From: Affinundibacterium seohonense
GTDB taxonomy: Bacteria; Pseudomonadota; Gammaproteobacteria; Burkholderiales; Burkholderiaceae_D
Assembly (NCBI RefSeq): GCF_014284305.1
Contig: NZ_JACOFW010000006.1
Span: 1-64,000, forward strand
Direction: 5' to 3'
DNA: 64,000 nucleotides
Shown: one piece after another, positions 57,501 through 63,619 of the stretch
How the letters are laid out: every line of letters begins with the position of its first letter
How positions within the stretch are numbered: the first letter of the stretch is position 1
Made by a program: the position numbers and the translations under genes
The notes under the pieces: model-generated
Seen by the model: the letters and a program-made list of their open reading frames with translations, nothing else
What the model was told of the DNA's origin: nothing
The model's database searches: none

Positions 57501-60262
57501 ATAACGCGAGTACCGGTGCGCTGGTCGTCACAGGAACAGGCTTTCGTGGTGCATTCGGTGCGAACAACGATATCGTCGCCAATAAGTTCAGCCTGCAAGG
57601 TGAAGGCGGTGCTAGCTATACGCTCACGAACACCAGCAACGTCGAGATCAATTCAACCACCTCCTTCACGCTGACATTGAGTGCTGCCGATCGTTTAGGT
57701 GCGAATCTGATCATGAATAAGAATGGCACCAGCTCCACCAGTGTCAATACTTACAATCTGGTCGCGAACGAAGACTGGAATACCGGGGCTGATGCCGCTG
57801 TCGTCATTGCTGATCTGACCGGCAATGGGGTCACTGTTTCGAACGTAGTGGCGCCAACGGTCTCATCTGCCACTTACAACGTCGCTACTGGGGTACTGGT
57901 CGTCACAGGCAATAACTTCCTGTCGCTGACAGGCGCCAACAATGACATTACCGCCAATAGGATTCGCTTCCTAGGGCAAGATGCTATCAACTACACCCTG
58001 ACTAATACCCCCAACATCGACATCACCTCCAACACCAGCTTCACCATGACCATGAGTGTCGCCGACAAGGCGCAACTGGCACTGAGGTTCAACAAGAATG
58101 GTACATCCTCCACCGATTTAACAACTTATAATATCGGTATGCTCGAAGACTGGAATACGGGTGCTGCCACCGCTGTCGTGATCGCTGATCTGTTTGGCAA
58201 TTTCATCACTGTCTCAGGTGTCAATCCAACGACATCCATCACTGCGTCAAGCTTCTCTGCTGACGCAGGCACGTCCTCAAGTGATTTCATTACGAATACA
58301 GCCGCGCAAACGATCTCCGGTACGCTCAGTGCCAATTTGCTCCTAGGCGAATCGGTAGAAGTATCGACCAATAATGGCGGTTCGTGGACAACAGCAAGCG
58401 CCACCGTTGGCCAAAGTACTTGGTCGCTGGCAGGAGCTACTTTATCGAATGGCACAAGCAATTTCAAAGTACGTGTCGTTGATTCCTATGCGAACTCAGG
58501 TCCTGAGTATAGCCAAAGTTATACCTTAGAAACCGTACGTCCTACCGTTGTCACCAATATGAGCTTTACGGATAACGTGTTAGCGATCGGTGACACGGCG
58601 ACCATGTCATTGAGTTTCTCTGAAGCGGTAAGTGACTTAACGATCGCTGATTTCACGGTTCCAAACGGCGTGCTTTCTAACCTCACCAGCAGCGATGGTG
58701 GTATCACTTGGACCGCAACCTTGACGCCCAATGCCGGTGTCAATGATGCGACCAATACCATCACTCTCGATAACACGGCCTATATCGACGTTGCTGGCAA
58801 TACCGGGACTGGCACCACCATCAGTGCCAATTATGCAATCGATACCTTGAGACCGACCGCGACGATCACGATGTCAGATATCGATCTTGGTGTACCCGAT
58901 ACTGCCTTGGTGACCTTTACCTTTAGCGAGCCTGTCACTGGCTTCACAAACGATGATCTAACTCTGCCTGTGACCGCGCCAATGGGCACATTATCTCCGG
59001 TTAGCTCAAGTGACGGTGGATTGACTTGGACAGCGACCTATACGCCGCCATTCGGTTTATTGGATACCAGCAATTTGATTACCTTAAACACCGCTGGCGT
59101 CATCGATGGCTTGGGCAATCCCGGCTTAGGTTTGATCAATTCCCCTAATTTTACGATCAATACCGTAAATATCGCGCCAAGCTTGGGCGGGATCACACCG
59201 GGATTGAGCACCACCGACTCCATGCGCATCGTGCCGTTTGCCAGCGTTACCGTCACCGATCCTGATATTGGCGCACTGGAAACGGCGACTATTGGCATAG
59301 ACAATCCTGTCAAAGGTAGTTTTACCTCCAATTCATTGGCCTTAAGCGGCTTTTATACCAATGATGGCGGTATCACTTATGTGCATGACGCTGCTTCACC
59401 AACTGTGATGCAGGCAGCGATTCGCGCACTGGTTTTTGAACCGAATCCCTCTCGTTTATCAATCGGCACAAGTGATGTCACCACCTTCACCATTGTGGTC
59501 CGCGATCAGTATTTGGACTCGGTATCCAATAGCAGTACCACCCTCACGATCAGCAATGTGAATTCAGCACCGACCGACATCTTATTGTCTGACGCGATTG
59601 TTTCGCAGTCGGAAGGCGCTAATGCGATTGTCGGTACACTGTCAGCCGTCGATAAAAACATCGGCGACACGCATACGTTTAGCTTAGCGGCATCGAATGC
59701 CTTCAACGACAACACCAAGTTCACACTGGTTGGAAATAGTTTGAAAGTGATCAATCCTGCCTCGATGACAGAAAAGGATTACTTTGTCGCGGTGCAAGTG
59801 ACAGACGCGAATGGTCTTAGCTTTACCAAGAAACTGACTGTGAGTTTGGACGATGATATTGCGCCATACATCACGTCGATCGAGACCTTACGTTCACCAC
59901 GACCAACGATCACAACGGGTAGCTATATTGTGAAGTTCAACGAGAGCGTCACTGGGGTGAGCATCGATGACTTCTTCCTCACGTCTAGCGCTGGCACCAC
60001 GGCGCATTTGAGTTCCGTCACCGCACTGACTGGCAATGCGTATCGCGTTTATTTCGATCAAATCGTTGGCACTGGGGTGTTGAATCTGAACTTGAAAACC
60101 TCTGGCACTGGCATTAGTGATTTGTTTGGAAATAGTTTGCCAAGCGCTGTTCCATTGGCGCCGATTTCAGCGATATCTCTGGCAGACACACAAACTGCTG
60201 AGCTGATCCCACATGTCTCGGTCGTTGGCGTACAGCAAGGCCAAGATTTTATCGTGATGTGA
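51596..60262 (+). CDS. Giant DUF4347/beta-helix/repeat surface protein, copy 2 (2888 aa)
   Basis: ATG 51596 is used (AGGA upstream); the DUF4347 dyad then falls at His104 (HIMSHGG) and Cys147 (LLYGCDVA), exactly as in copy 1. Residues ~205-625 form a right-handed beta-helix-like region rich in NSTISNNT-type turns ending GAYEF, and an Ig-like domain lies at ~635-745. Twelve repeats of about 122 residues (~748-2207, each starting like PTITSATYDASTGILSVTG) follow, then an Ig-like domain, two Ig repeats of the copy 1 type, and a C-terminal region almost identical to copy 1, ending QDFIVM. No signal peptide is seen. A secreted adhesin or cell-cell factor is inferred. Confidence 0.88.
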   Translation: MNTTTTQQNHRALDTSIDSDASSAPLSSSAVSVSATQTAPKPTTTVAHEIVFVDTTLPNWQSLIKDIKPGTEIITLDPLKNGVQQIADALQGKAGITAVHIMSHGGEGYLVMGNTMVSSHNLVDYQSSFAKIRAALSSDADILLYGCDVAKGEVGAHFVSQLAQITGADIAASTNDTGVSGDWVLEYQSGAVETNVVAASEYGFDLATIKVTNLNDSGAGSLRAAITSATGNAAADTIVFDPALFASGAATLTLTSGALNVHGDGDLDAFTIIGPGENLLTISGNNASRVFMADNQIVPAVGTAGQPGYVPPVYAANTSSLSLSGMTLTNATSAGARDSAGGGAILSYYSGNLTLDHVVVKNSTAGGGGGGLKFGGDNGNLVINTSTFDSNSISAGGANGTGGGIAAFAQSHSITISNSTISNNTNTTGFYGGGAFLGGVGSTVTVTNTTIAGNSAGSGNIQAGGGGGIIIQSPSVVITNSTIVNNAWNGGNAPNNGGGGLSLFNGGAAILRNNIIANNTSTNTVMTDTDVIVTHSGSMSGTGNLIPTAVGLNYTATNTTTSTQTSLGSALGPLAFNGGPVKTIAVAAGSNAIGNGTITGAPTTDARGVGRGGTVDIGAYEFSDDNTFDFTGVVSPNRGAIDVPSNYNLSIEFGTAVTAVAAKNIVIYRQSDNAVLETIAATDTGKVTFSSGTGGTNSQVTINPTATLVSNTGYYVLIDSGAFQDGSSNTYDGISSNSTWTFTSAAVPTSITSATYDANTGVLVVTGTDITNGGTIDVTKLSLTGQGGSYTLTAATSNPTASSATSFTVTLGAADKIAVNGVLNNNGTTSVTGGVTFNLAAAANWDVTAAASADLTGNGVTVSNVAAPTLESATYDANTGTLIVTGTNLVKAIGSNNDITASKISIRGEGNVTYVLTDTADVDITSATSFTLILSAADKAGLNQYINKDGTLPTSASSLYLVKGADDWNTVITGGDTKDIVNNFITVSNVAVPTITSATYNASTGNLVVTGTGFTHLNNGGTDDIIANKFTITGEGGSTYTLTNTANVEITSGTAFTLVLSATDKSALNQIVNKSGSSSTGGSTYNLAAAEDWAAGADAAVVVADTIGDGITATVTPPAITSATYDAGTGTLVVTGSGFTHRAGATNDIIANTFTLTGQGGSTYSLTDTANVEINSDSSFTLVLSSTDKAGLRTLLNNNGSQSSGGTTYNLAAADNWANGADSTLNIADASGNTITVSNVVSPTITSASYDASTGILSVTGANMVNGDSIDVSKLSVTGEGGAYTLTSAGVNASSATAFSVTLNATDKLAINGILNNDGTSSVNAATFNLAAAAGWNTTVNTTADLTGNGITVSNVTAPTITSATYDGTSRVFVITGENLVKTIGANNDITISALTITGEGGATRTLSTTGNVEVTSATSFTFTIAGADIVAVNSLLNKNGTSSASSSTNYNLAVADNWNSVVTGGNIQDLTGNGITVANAAPSILSSTYDAATGILSVSAVNIVSGDTIDVSKLSITGQAGSYTLTTAPVTASSSTAFSVTLNAADKLAINGILNNNGTSAVSTTTYNLSAATNWNQTTASGADTTGNAITVSNVTAPTITSATYNGTSHVFVVTGTNLVKTIGATNDVTISALTITGEGGATHTLSTTGNVEVTSDNSFTFTLAGADIAAVDSLLNKNGTSSASSSTTYNLAVADDWNSVVTGGNIQDLTGNGITVTNAAPSIISSTYNAATGVLTVSAVNIVAADNIDVSKLSITGEGGSYTLTTAGVTATSATEFSVTLNAADKLAINGILNNNGTSAVSAATFNLSAAANWDSSRASGADTTDNAITVSNVTAPSITSATYDFTTHVLTVTGTGLVGTLGATNDITVDALTITGEGGATRALMTTGNVEVLSDTSFAITLAGADQAAVEALFTKNGLTSTNGTSYNLAAADDWNSVITGGNIADATSPITVANVPVPTITSSVYNASTGALVVTGTGFRGAFGANNDIVANKFSLQGEGGASYTLTNTSNVEINSTTSFTLTLSAADRLGANLIMNKNGTSSTSVNTYNLVANEDWNTGADAAVVIADLTGNGVTVSNVVAPTVSSATYNVATGVLVVTGNNFLSLTGANNDITANRIRFLGQDAINYTLTNTPNIDITSNTSFTMTMSVADKAQLALRFNKNGTSSTDLTTYNIGMLEDWNTGAATAVVIADLFGNFITVSGVNPTTSITASSFSADAGTSSSDFITNTAAQTISGTLSANLLLGESVEVSTNNGGSWTTASATVGQSTWSLAGATLSNGTSNFKVRVVDSYANSGPEYSQSYTLETVRPTVVTNMSFTDNVLAIGDTATMSLSFSEAVSDLTIADFTVPNGVLSNLTSSDGGITWTATLTPNAGVNDATNTITLDNTAYIDVAGNTGTGTTISANYAIDTLRPTATITMSDIDLGVPDTALVTFTFSEPVTGFTNDDLTLPVTAPMGTLSPVSSSDGGLTWTATYTPPFGLLDTSNLITLNTAGVIDGLGNPGLGLINSPNFTINTVNIAPSLGGITPGLSTTDSMRIVPFASVTVTDPDIGALETATIGIDNPVKGSFTSNSLALSGFYTNDGGITYVHDAASPTVMQAAIRALVFEPNPSRLSIGTSDVTTFTIVVRDQYLDSVSNSSTTLTISNVNSAPTDILLSDAIVSQSEGANAIVGTLSAVDKNIGDTHTFSLAASNAFNDNTKFTLVGNSLKVINPASMTEKDYFVAVQVTDANGLSFTKKLTVSLDDDIAPYITSIETLRSPRPTITTGSYIVKFNESVTGVSIDDFFLTSSAGTTAHLSSVTALTGNAYRVYFDQIVGTGVLNLNLKTSGTGISDLFGNSLPSAVPLAPISAISLADTQTAELIPHVSVVGVQQGQDFIVM
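53838..58214 (+). repeat. Array of 12 coding repeats (~365 bp each)
   Basis: Twelve units of ~122 residues alternate between short forms with DIDVSKLSITG and long forms with NDITISALTITGEGG. Two consecutive two-unit blocks are nearly identical at 720-base spacing: 55971-56046 and 56691-56766 match at all but one base, which indicates a recent internal duplication. Confidence 0.88.
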
Positions 60263-60283
60263 TGTTGCATTATCTGAAATAGG

Positions 60284-60314
60284 CGAGCGGTCAGTCATTG
60301 ACCGCTCGTTTTTT
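60284..60314 (+). terminator. Rho-independent terminator of giant gene 2
   Basis: CGAGCGGTCA (60284-60293) pairs with TGACCGCTCG (60299-60308), followed by six T. It has the same stem and position relative to the stop codon as the terminator at 50320. Confidence 0.93.
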
Positions 60315-60420
60315 AAATTTGCCGAGCCACATGAAAAGATAAAAAACCTCTCTTTAAAAGAAGCACAATTAACATCAACAAACCTAGATATCGTTAAATT
60401 ATTGCCATAGAGAATGTAAA

Positions 60421-60438
60421 GTAAATATAACTATTTAC
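60421..60438. promoter_or_regulatory. GTAAAT-ATTTAC dyad, copy in second module gap
   Basis: This is identical to the dyad at 50459. It is followed by TTTACATGTAAA (60463-60474), a 12-bp palindrome. Both lie upstream of the promoter at 60507. Confidence 0.5.
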
Positions 60439-60506
60439 CTTTCAATCATTTTTCTAAAAGGCTTTACATGTAAAGTGAAATTTCCTTTAAAAACATATAG
60501 TTACAC

Positions 60507-60535
60507 TTGACTGCAATCAACTTTCACAATAAGAT
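60507..60535 (+). promoter_or_regulatory. Sigma70-like promoter of the DUF6916-collar gene group
   Basis: TTGACT (60507-60512) and TAAGAT (60530-60535) are spaced by 17 bases and sit about 30 bases before the DUF6916 ATG. The boxes are conserved with the gap before the second sulfotransferase. Confidence 0.5.
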
Positions 60536-60565
60536 TAGCGCCAATTTGTTTCTTTGATAATTACG

Positions 60566-60874
60566 ATGACATTACCAACACATCAAGCCTTTTCTGACAA
60601 CTTAGGTAGCGGTTTTCAAGTACAAGTTAGCCATGAATTACATGAAACTTTAGTGCTGAGATCCATCTCCGATTTAGGTGTGAGTCCAGCAAGTACGCCG
60701 ACGCATCCGAAGGAACAGTTTTCGCTCATTTTCGAGGCCGAAAATGCGAACTATTATCCGCAGCAAATCTATGGTTTTGATCATCCGGTAATCGGGCAAT
60801 TTGACTTATTTATCGTCCCAATTGGCCCCGACAACGTCAGTAAGAATATGTGCTATCAAGCCATATTCAATTAA
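60566..60874 (+). CDS. DUF6916 family protein, intact copy
   Basis: This protein of about 102 residues begins MTLPTHQAFSDNLGSGFQV. It has FSLIFEAENANYYPQQIY, a GFDHPVIGQFDLFIVPIGP segment and the C-terminal CYQAIFN, matching the pattern of the copy at 41689. The ATG is chosen over an in-frame TTG 12 bases upstream because the duplicated remnant at 50604 begins at the same place. It starts the group DUF6916, Tat-DUF6916, GNAT and three collar genes, all closely spaced. Confidence 0.82.
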   Translation: MTLPTHQAFSDNLGSGFQVQVSHELHETLVLRSISDLGVSPASTPTHPKEQFSLIFEAENANYYPQQIYGFDHPVIGQFDLFIVPIGPDNVSKNMCYQAIFN

Positions 60875-60899
60875 TTTTTGAACAGAATGGAGTCTTAAG

Positions 60900-61367
60900 A
60901 TGCCAAACAAGCAGAATCTGGCGCGTCGTAGTTTTCTTTTGTATGGCGGTGCACTAGCGCTCACCTCAGTGACCGCGTCTACGTCCTTAGCGACAGCCCT
61001 ACTTGAGCACGAGGTGTTGCCAAGTTGCGTCACTGATTTCAGTCACACTGACCATCTATGCTTACGTGAATTTAGCTTGCAAGATTTCACTCATTTGCTG
61101 GGACAACAATTTTCAGTCGGTGCAGGGAAGCAACAAGTGCGTATGCAATTGTTCAAAGCCACATCGTATGTAGTCCGTGATGATGCACGTCCAAGCCATG
61201 TTCGCAGTGAGCCCTTTAGTTTGGTGTTTGTAGCACCGCAAGACTTAAATTTACATGCTGACATCTATGATCTACGACATCCTCAAATTGGCGGCATGAA
61301 AGTCATGATGACAAAGATAGGACAAGCTGAGGCGGGTAAGTCGCGCTATGAAGTGGTTTTCGGTTAA
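60900..61367 (+). CDS. Exported DUF6916 family protein with Tat-type signal
   Basis: This 155-residue protein begins with a twin-arginine-like leader, ARRSFLLYGGALALTSVTA, and then carries a DUF6916 domain: FTHLLGQQFSVGAG, PFSLVFVAPQDLNLHADIY, DLRHPQIGGMKVMMTKIG and the ending RYEVVFG. Export through the Tat route implies folding in the cytoplasm. The other two intact copies have no leader, so the family in this locus has cytoplasmic and exported members. GGAGTCTTAAG precedes the ATG. Confidence 0.82.
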   Translation: MPNKQNLARRSFLLYGGALALTSVTASTSLATALLEHEVLPSCVTDFSHTDHLCLREFSLQDFTHLLGQQFSVGAGKQQVRMQLFKATSYVVRDDARPSHVRSEPFSLVFVAPQDLNLHADIYDLRHPQIGGMKVMMTKIGQAEAGKSRYEVVFG

Positions 61368-61384
61368 ATCTTTTGAGATCAACG

Positions 61385-61933
61385 ATGACGAACACTCTCA
61401 ATTCGATTTCGCTGCGTCCGATTGCTGAAACGGACATGCCTGTGTTACGCGAAATTTACTATGCATCACGCGCAGAGGAAATGACTTTTTTTCCTTTCAA
61501 TGATGAGCAGAAGTTGCAGTTTTTGGCTTCACAATTTGATGCCCAACATAGTCATTATCAAGCCTACTATGGACAAGCGCAGTACGATTGTGTGTTGCTA
61601 GATTCTACTGTGATTGGCCGTCTATATGTCGACCGTGGTGCTGAGGATATGCGTATTATTGATATCAATATTTTGCCTGCCTACTGCAATCGTGGCATAG
61701 GCACTTTTTTGCTACAACAATTAATCGCAGAAGCAGACGCTAAACAACTTAGCCTGAGTGCCCATGTAGAACATAACAATCCGGCACGCCGTTTATATGC
61801 CCGTCTAGGCTTCGATGAAGTCGAGAATCGTGAAGTGTACATTTTCATCGTCAGGCAAAGTGCAAATACGAAGCCTGCTCAGGCATCGAACCAAACCAAG
61901 TTAGCTGACAAGGTCAGCTCGACCGCATTTTAA
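61385..61933 (+). CDS. GNAT family acetyltransferase, second copy
   Basis: This protein of about 182 residues has the acetyl-CoA loop INILPAYCNRGIGTFLLQQL near residue 100 and NPARRLYARLGFDEVE near the C-terminus. It shares the IGRLYVDRG and MRIIDIN pattern with the GNAT at 41008 and, like it, lies next to DUF6916 and collar genes. The ATG at 61385 follows GAGATCAACG; a TTG 12 bases upstream is possible. The substrate is unknown. Confidence 0.87.
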   Translation: MTNTLNSISLRPIAETDMPVLREIYYASRAEEMTFFPFNDEQKLQFLASQFDAQHSHYQAYYGQAQYDCVLLDSTVIGRLYVDRGAEDMRIIDINILPAYCNRGIGTFLLQQLIAEADAKQLSLSAHVEHNNPARRLYARLGFDEVENREVYIFIVRQSANTKPAQASNQTKLADKVSSTAF

Positions 61934-61942
61934 GGAGATACT

Positions 61943-62470
61943 ATGTCAGAAGCATTTATCGGAGAGACCCGAATTTTTGGTTTCGATTTCCCACCGAAAT
62001 ACTGGGCACATTGCAATGGACAAATCATGTCGATTCAGCAGAACACCGCGCTATTTTCTTTATTGGGAACTTACTATGGTGGCAATGGAACGACAACTTT
62101 TGCCTTACCAAATTTACAGGGACGCACACCAATTCATTTCGGGAGCAACTCTGGCAGCACTTACCAACTAGCTCAGGCGGGTGGTACAGCAACACACACG
62201 TTAAACACCAACGAAATCCCAAGCCATCAACATCTGGTCAATGCCTCTAACAAACGCGCAAACCTGATTAGTCCAGCAAATGCTAGCGTGGGTCAATCAG
62301 CAACCCCGATGTTCTCGGATGGCACACCCGGCAGCGTATATGAAGCGGTGACTAGTGGCGCGCCCATTACCAGTAATGCCGGCAATTCGCTAGCGCATCA
62401 AAACATGCAGCCTTATTTAGCTTTAAATATTTGCATTGCCCTGCAGGGCATTTTTCCTTCACGTAACTAA
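61943..62470 (+). CDS. Tail-collar domain protein, tandem copy 1
   Basis: This 175-residue protein opens with EAFIGETRIFGFDFPPKYWA and continues with the collar-domain pattern HCNGQIMSIQQNTALFSLLG, YYGGNGTTTFALPNLQGRTP. A variable middle region and the C-terminus ALNICIALQGIFPSRN follow. AAGGAGATACT precedes the ATG, nine bases after the GNAT stop. Collar proteins probably form trimers. Their role outside phage tails is unknown. Confidence 0.87.
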   Translation: MSEAFIGETRIFGFDFPPKYWAHCNGQIMSIQQNTALFSLLGTYYGGNGTTTFALPNLQGRTPIHFGSNSGSTYQLAQAGGTATHTLNTNEIPSHQHLVNASNKRANLISPANASVGQSATPMFSDGTPGSVYEAVTSGAPITSNAGNSLAHQNMQPYLALNICIALQGIFPSRN

Positions 62471-62482
62471 TAGGTATAGAAA

Positions 62483-63004
62483 ATGGCTGACCCATTTATT
62501 GGTGAGATCCGAATGTTTGCTGGCAATTTTGCGCCGCGCAGTTGGATGTTTTGCAATGGCCAACTACTTTCCATTGCAGAATATACTACTTTATTCGCGT
62601 TGATAGGCACGACCTACGGGGGTGATGGACAGACAACGTACGCCCTGCCAGATCTGCGCGGAAGAATACCCCTGCATAGGGATTCCAATTATCCGCTTGG
62701 TTCGGAGGGTGGTCAGGAGATGGTGACCTTAAATTCGACTCAGCTACCCGCGCATAGCCATGCTTTTGGTACTTTAGCGGCAACGGCTTCGGCCCCGAAC
62801 GGCAATGCCACGCATACCACGCCGATCGGCAACCGCTTTGCTGGCGGTGCGATCAAGGCTTACGCAACAGGCGGACCAACAGTTGCTATGAACAATGCGG
62901 TGATGACGGCTGCGGGCGGAAGTCAAGCGCACGACAATCTCATGCCCTACTTGGCAATCAACTTCATTATTTGCTTAGAGGGAATTTTCCCGAGTCGAAA
63001 TTAA
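62483..63004 (+). CDS. Tail-collar domain protein, tandem copy 2
   Basis: This 173-residue paralogue begins ADPFIGEIRMFAGNFAPRSW and has MFCNGQLLSIAEYTTLFALI, YGGDGQTTYALPDLRGRIP and the C-terminal INFIICLEGIFPSRN. The central region after VTLNSTQLPAHSHAFGT differs most from its neighbours, as expected if that part contacts different partners. It follows copy 1 by 12 bases. Confidence 0.87.
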   Translation: MADPFIGEIRMFAGNFAPRSWMFCNGQLLSIAEYTTLFALIGTTYGGDGQTTYALPDLRGRIPLHRDSNYPLGSEGGQEMVTLNSTQLPAHSHAFGTLAATASAPNGNATHTTPIGNRFAGGAIKAYATGGPTVAMNNAVMTAAGGSQAHDNLMPYLAINFIICLEGIFPSRN

Positions 63005-63013
63005 GGCCCAATC

Positions 63014-63541
63014 ATGTCAGAACCTTTTATTGCAGAAATCCGTGCATTTGCCTTTAACTTTGCCCCACGTGGTTGGGCATATTGCCACGGACAAATAACC
63101 TCAATAGCACAAAACACTGCGCTTTTTTCCCTTCTTGGCACCACCTATGGAGGCAACGGCCAAACGACCTTTGCTTTACCAAATTTACAAGGCCGGGCAG
63201 TGATGCACGCGGGTCAGGGACCGGGTCTGTCTGACTACGCTCTGGGACAAACAGGCGGAACAGAAACCGTGACCTTAACCGCAAACCAAATGCCAAATCA
63301 CACTCACTCTATGGCCGCCATCAACGGCCCTGGTACGGCAAGCAATCCAGCGAATAACACTACGCTAGCAGTTGGCGCAAAAGGCGCTCCTTTGTATGCG
63401 CCAATGAGTGGAGCAACCGGTACCATGCACGCAAGTACAGCACTGCCGACCGGCGGTAACCAACCGCATAACAATATACAACCGTATTTAACGTTGAACT
63501 TTGCCATTGCGATGCTAGGTATTTTCCCTTCACGTAATTAA
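63014..63541 (+). CDS. Tail-collar domain protein, tandem copy 3
   Basis: This 175-residue paralogue has EPFIAEIRAFAFNFAPRGWA, YCHGQITSIAQNTALFSLLG, YGGNGQTTFALPNLQGRAV and the C-terminal LNFAIAMLGIFPSRN. It is most like copy 1. AAGGCCCAATC precedes the ATG. A change from CNG to CHG in the family Cys-Asn-Gly motif is noted. It ends the run of three collar genes. Confidence 0.87.
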   Translation: MSEPFIAEIRAFAFNFAPRGWAYCHGQITSIAQNTALFSLLGTTYGGNGQTTFALPNLQGRAVMHAGQGPGLSDYALGQTGGTETVTLTANQMPNHTHSMAAINGPGTASNPANNTTLAVGAKGAPLYAPMSGATGTMHASTALPTGGNQPHNNIQPYLTLNFAIAMLGIFPSRN

Positions 63542-63619
63542 CGGCAACTGTGACCTTATCCGTTTGATGCGATCCCTAGATCGCTTCAGTTTCGATATTT
63601 TTAAGAATGGTGCGTAAGT

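Noticed and set aside
43117-60262. CRISPR-like regular repeats
   Set aside because: The repeats are long (about 309 and 365 bases), in frame and protein-coding; there are no short identical repeats with unique spacers.
52156-60270. Minus-strand open frames inside giant gene 2
   Set aside because: They are shadows of the repetitive plus-strand gene, without recognisable domains or start signals.
60554-60565. Earlier TTG start for the intact DUF6916 gene
   Set aside because: The ATG at 60566 matches the start of the duplicated remnant and the family length.
39213-63541. Prophage, suggested by phage tail-collar domains
   Set aside because: No terminase, portal, capsid, tail tube, integrase or lysis gene occurs, and the collar family is known outside phages.
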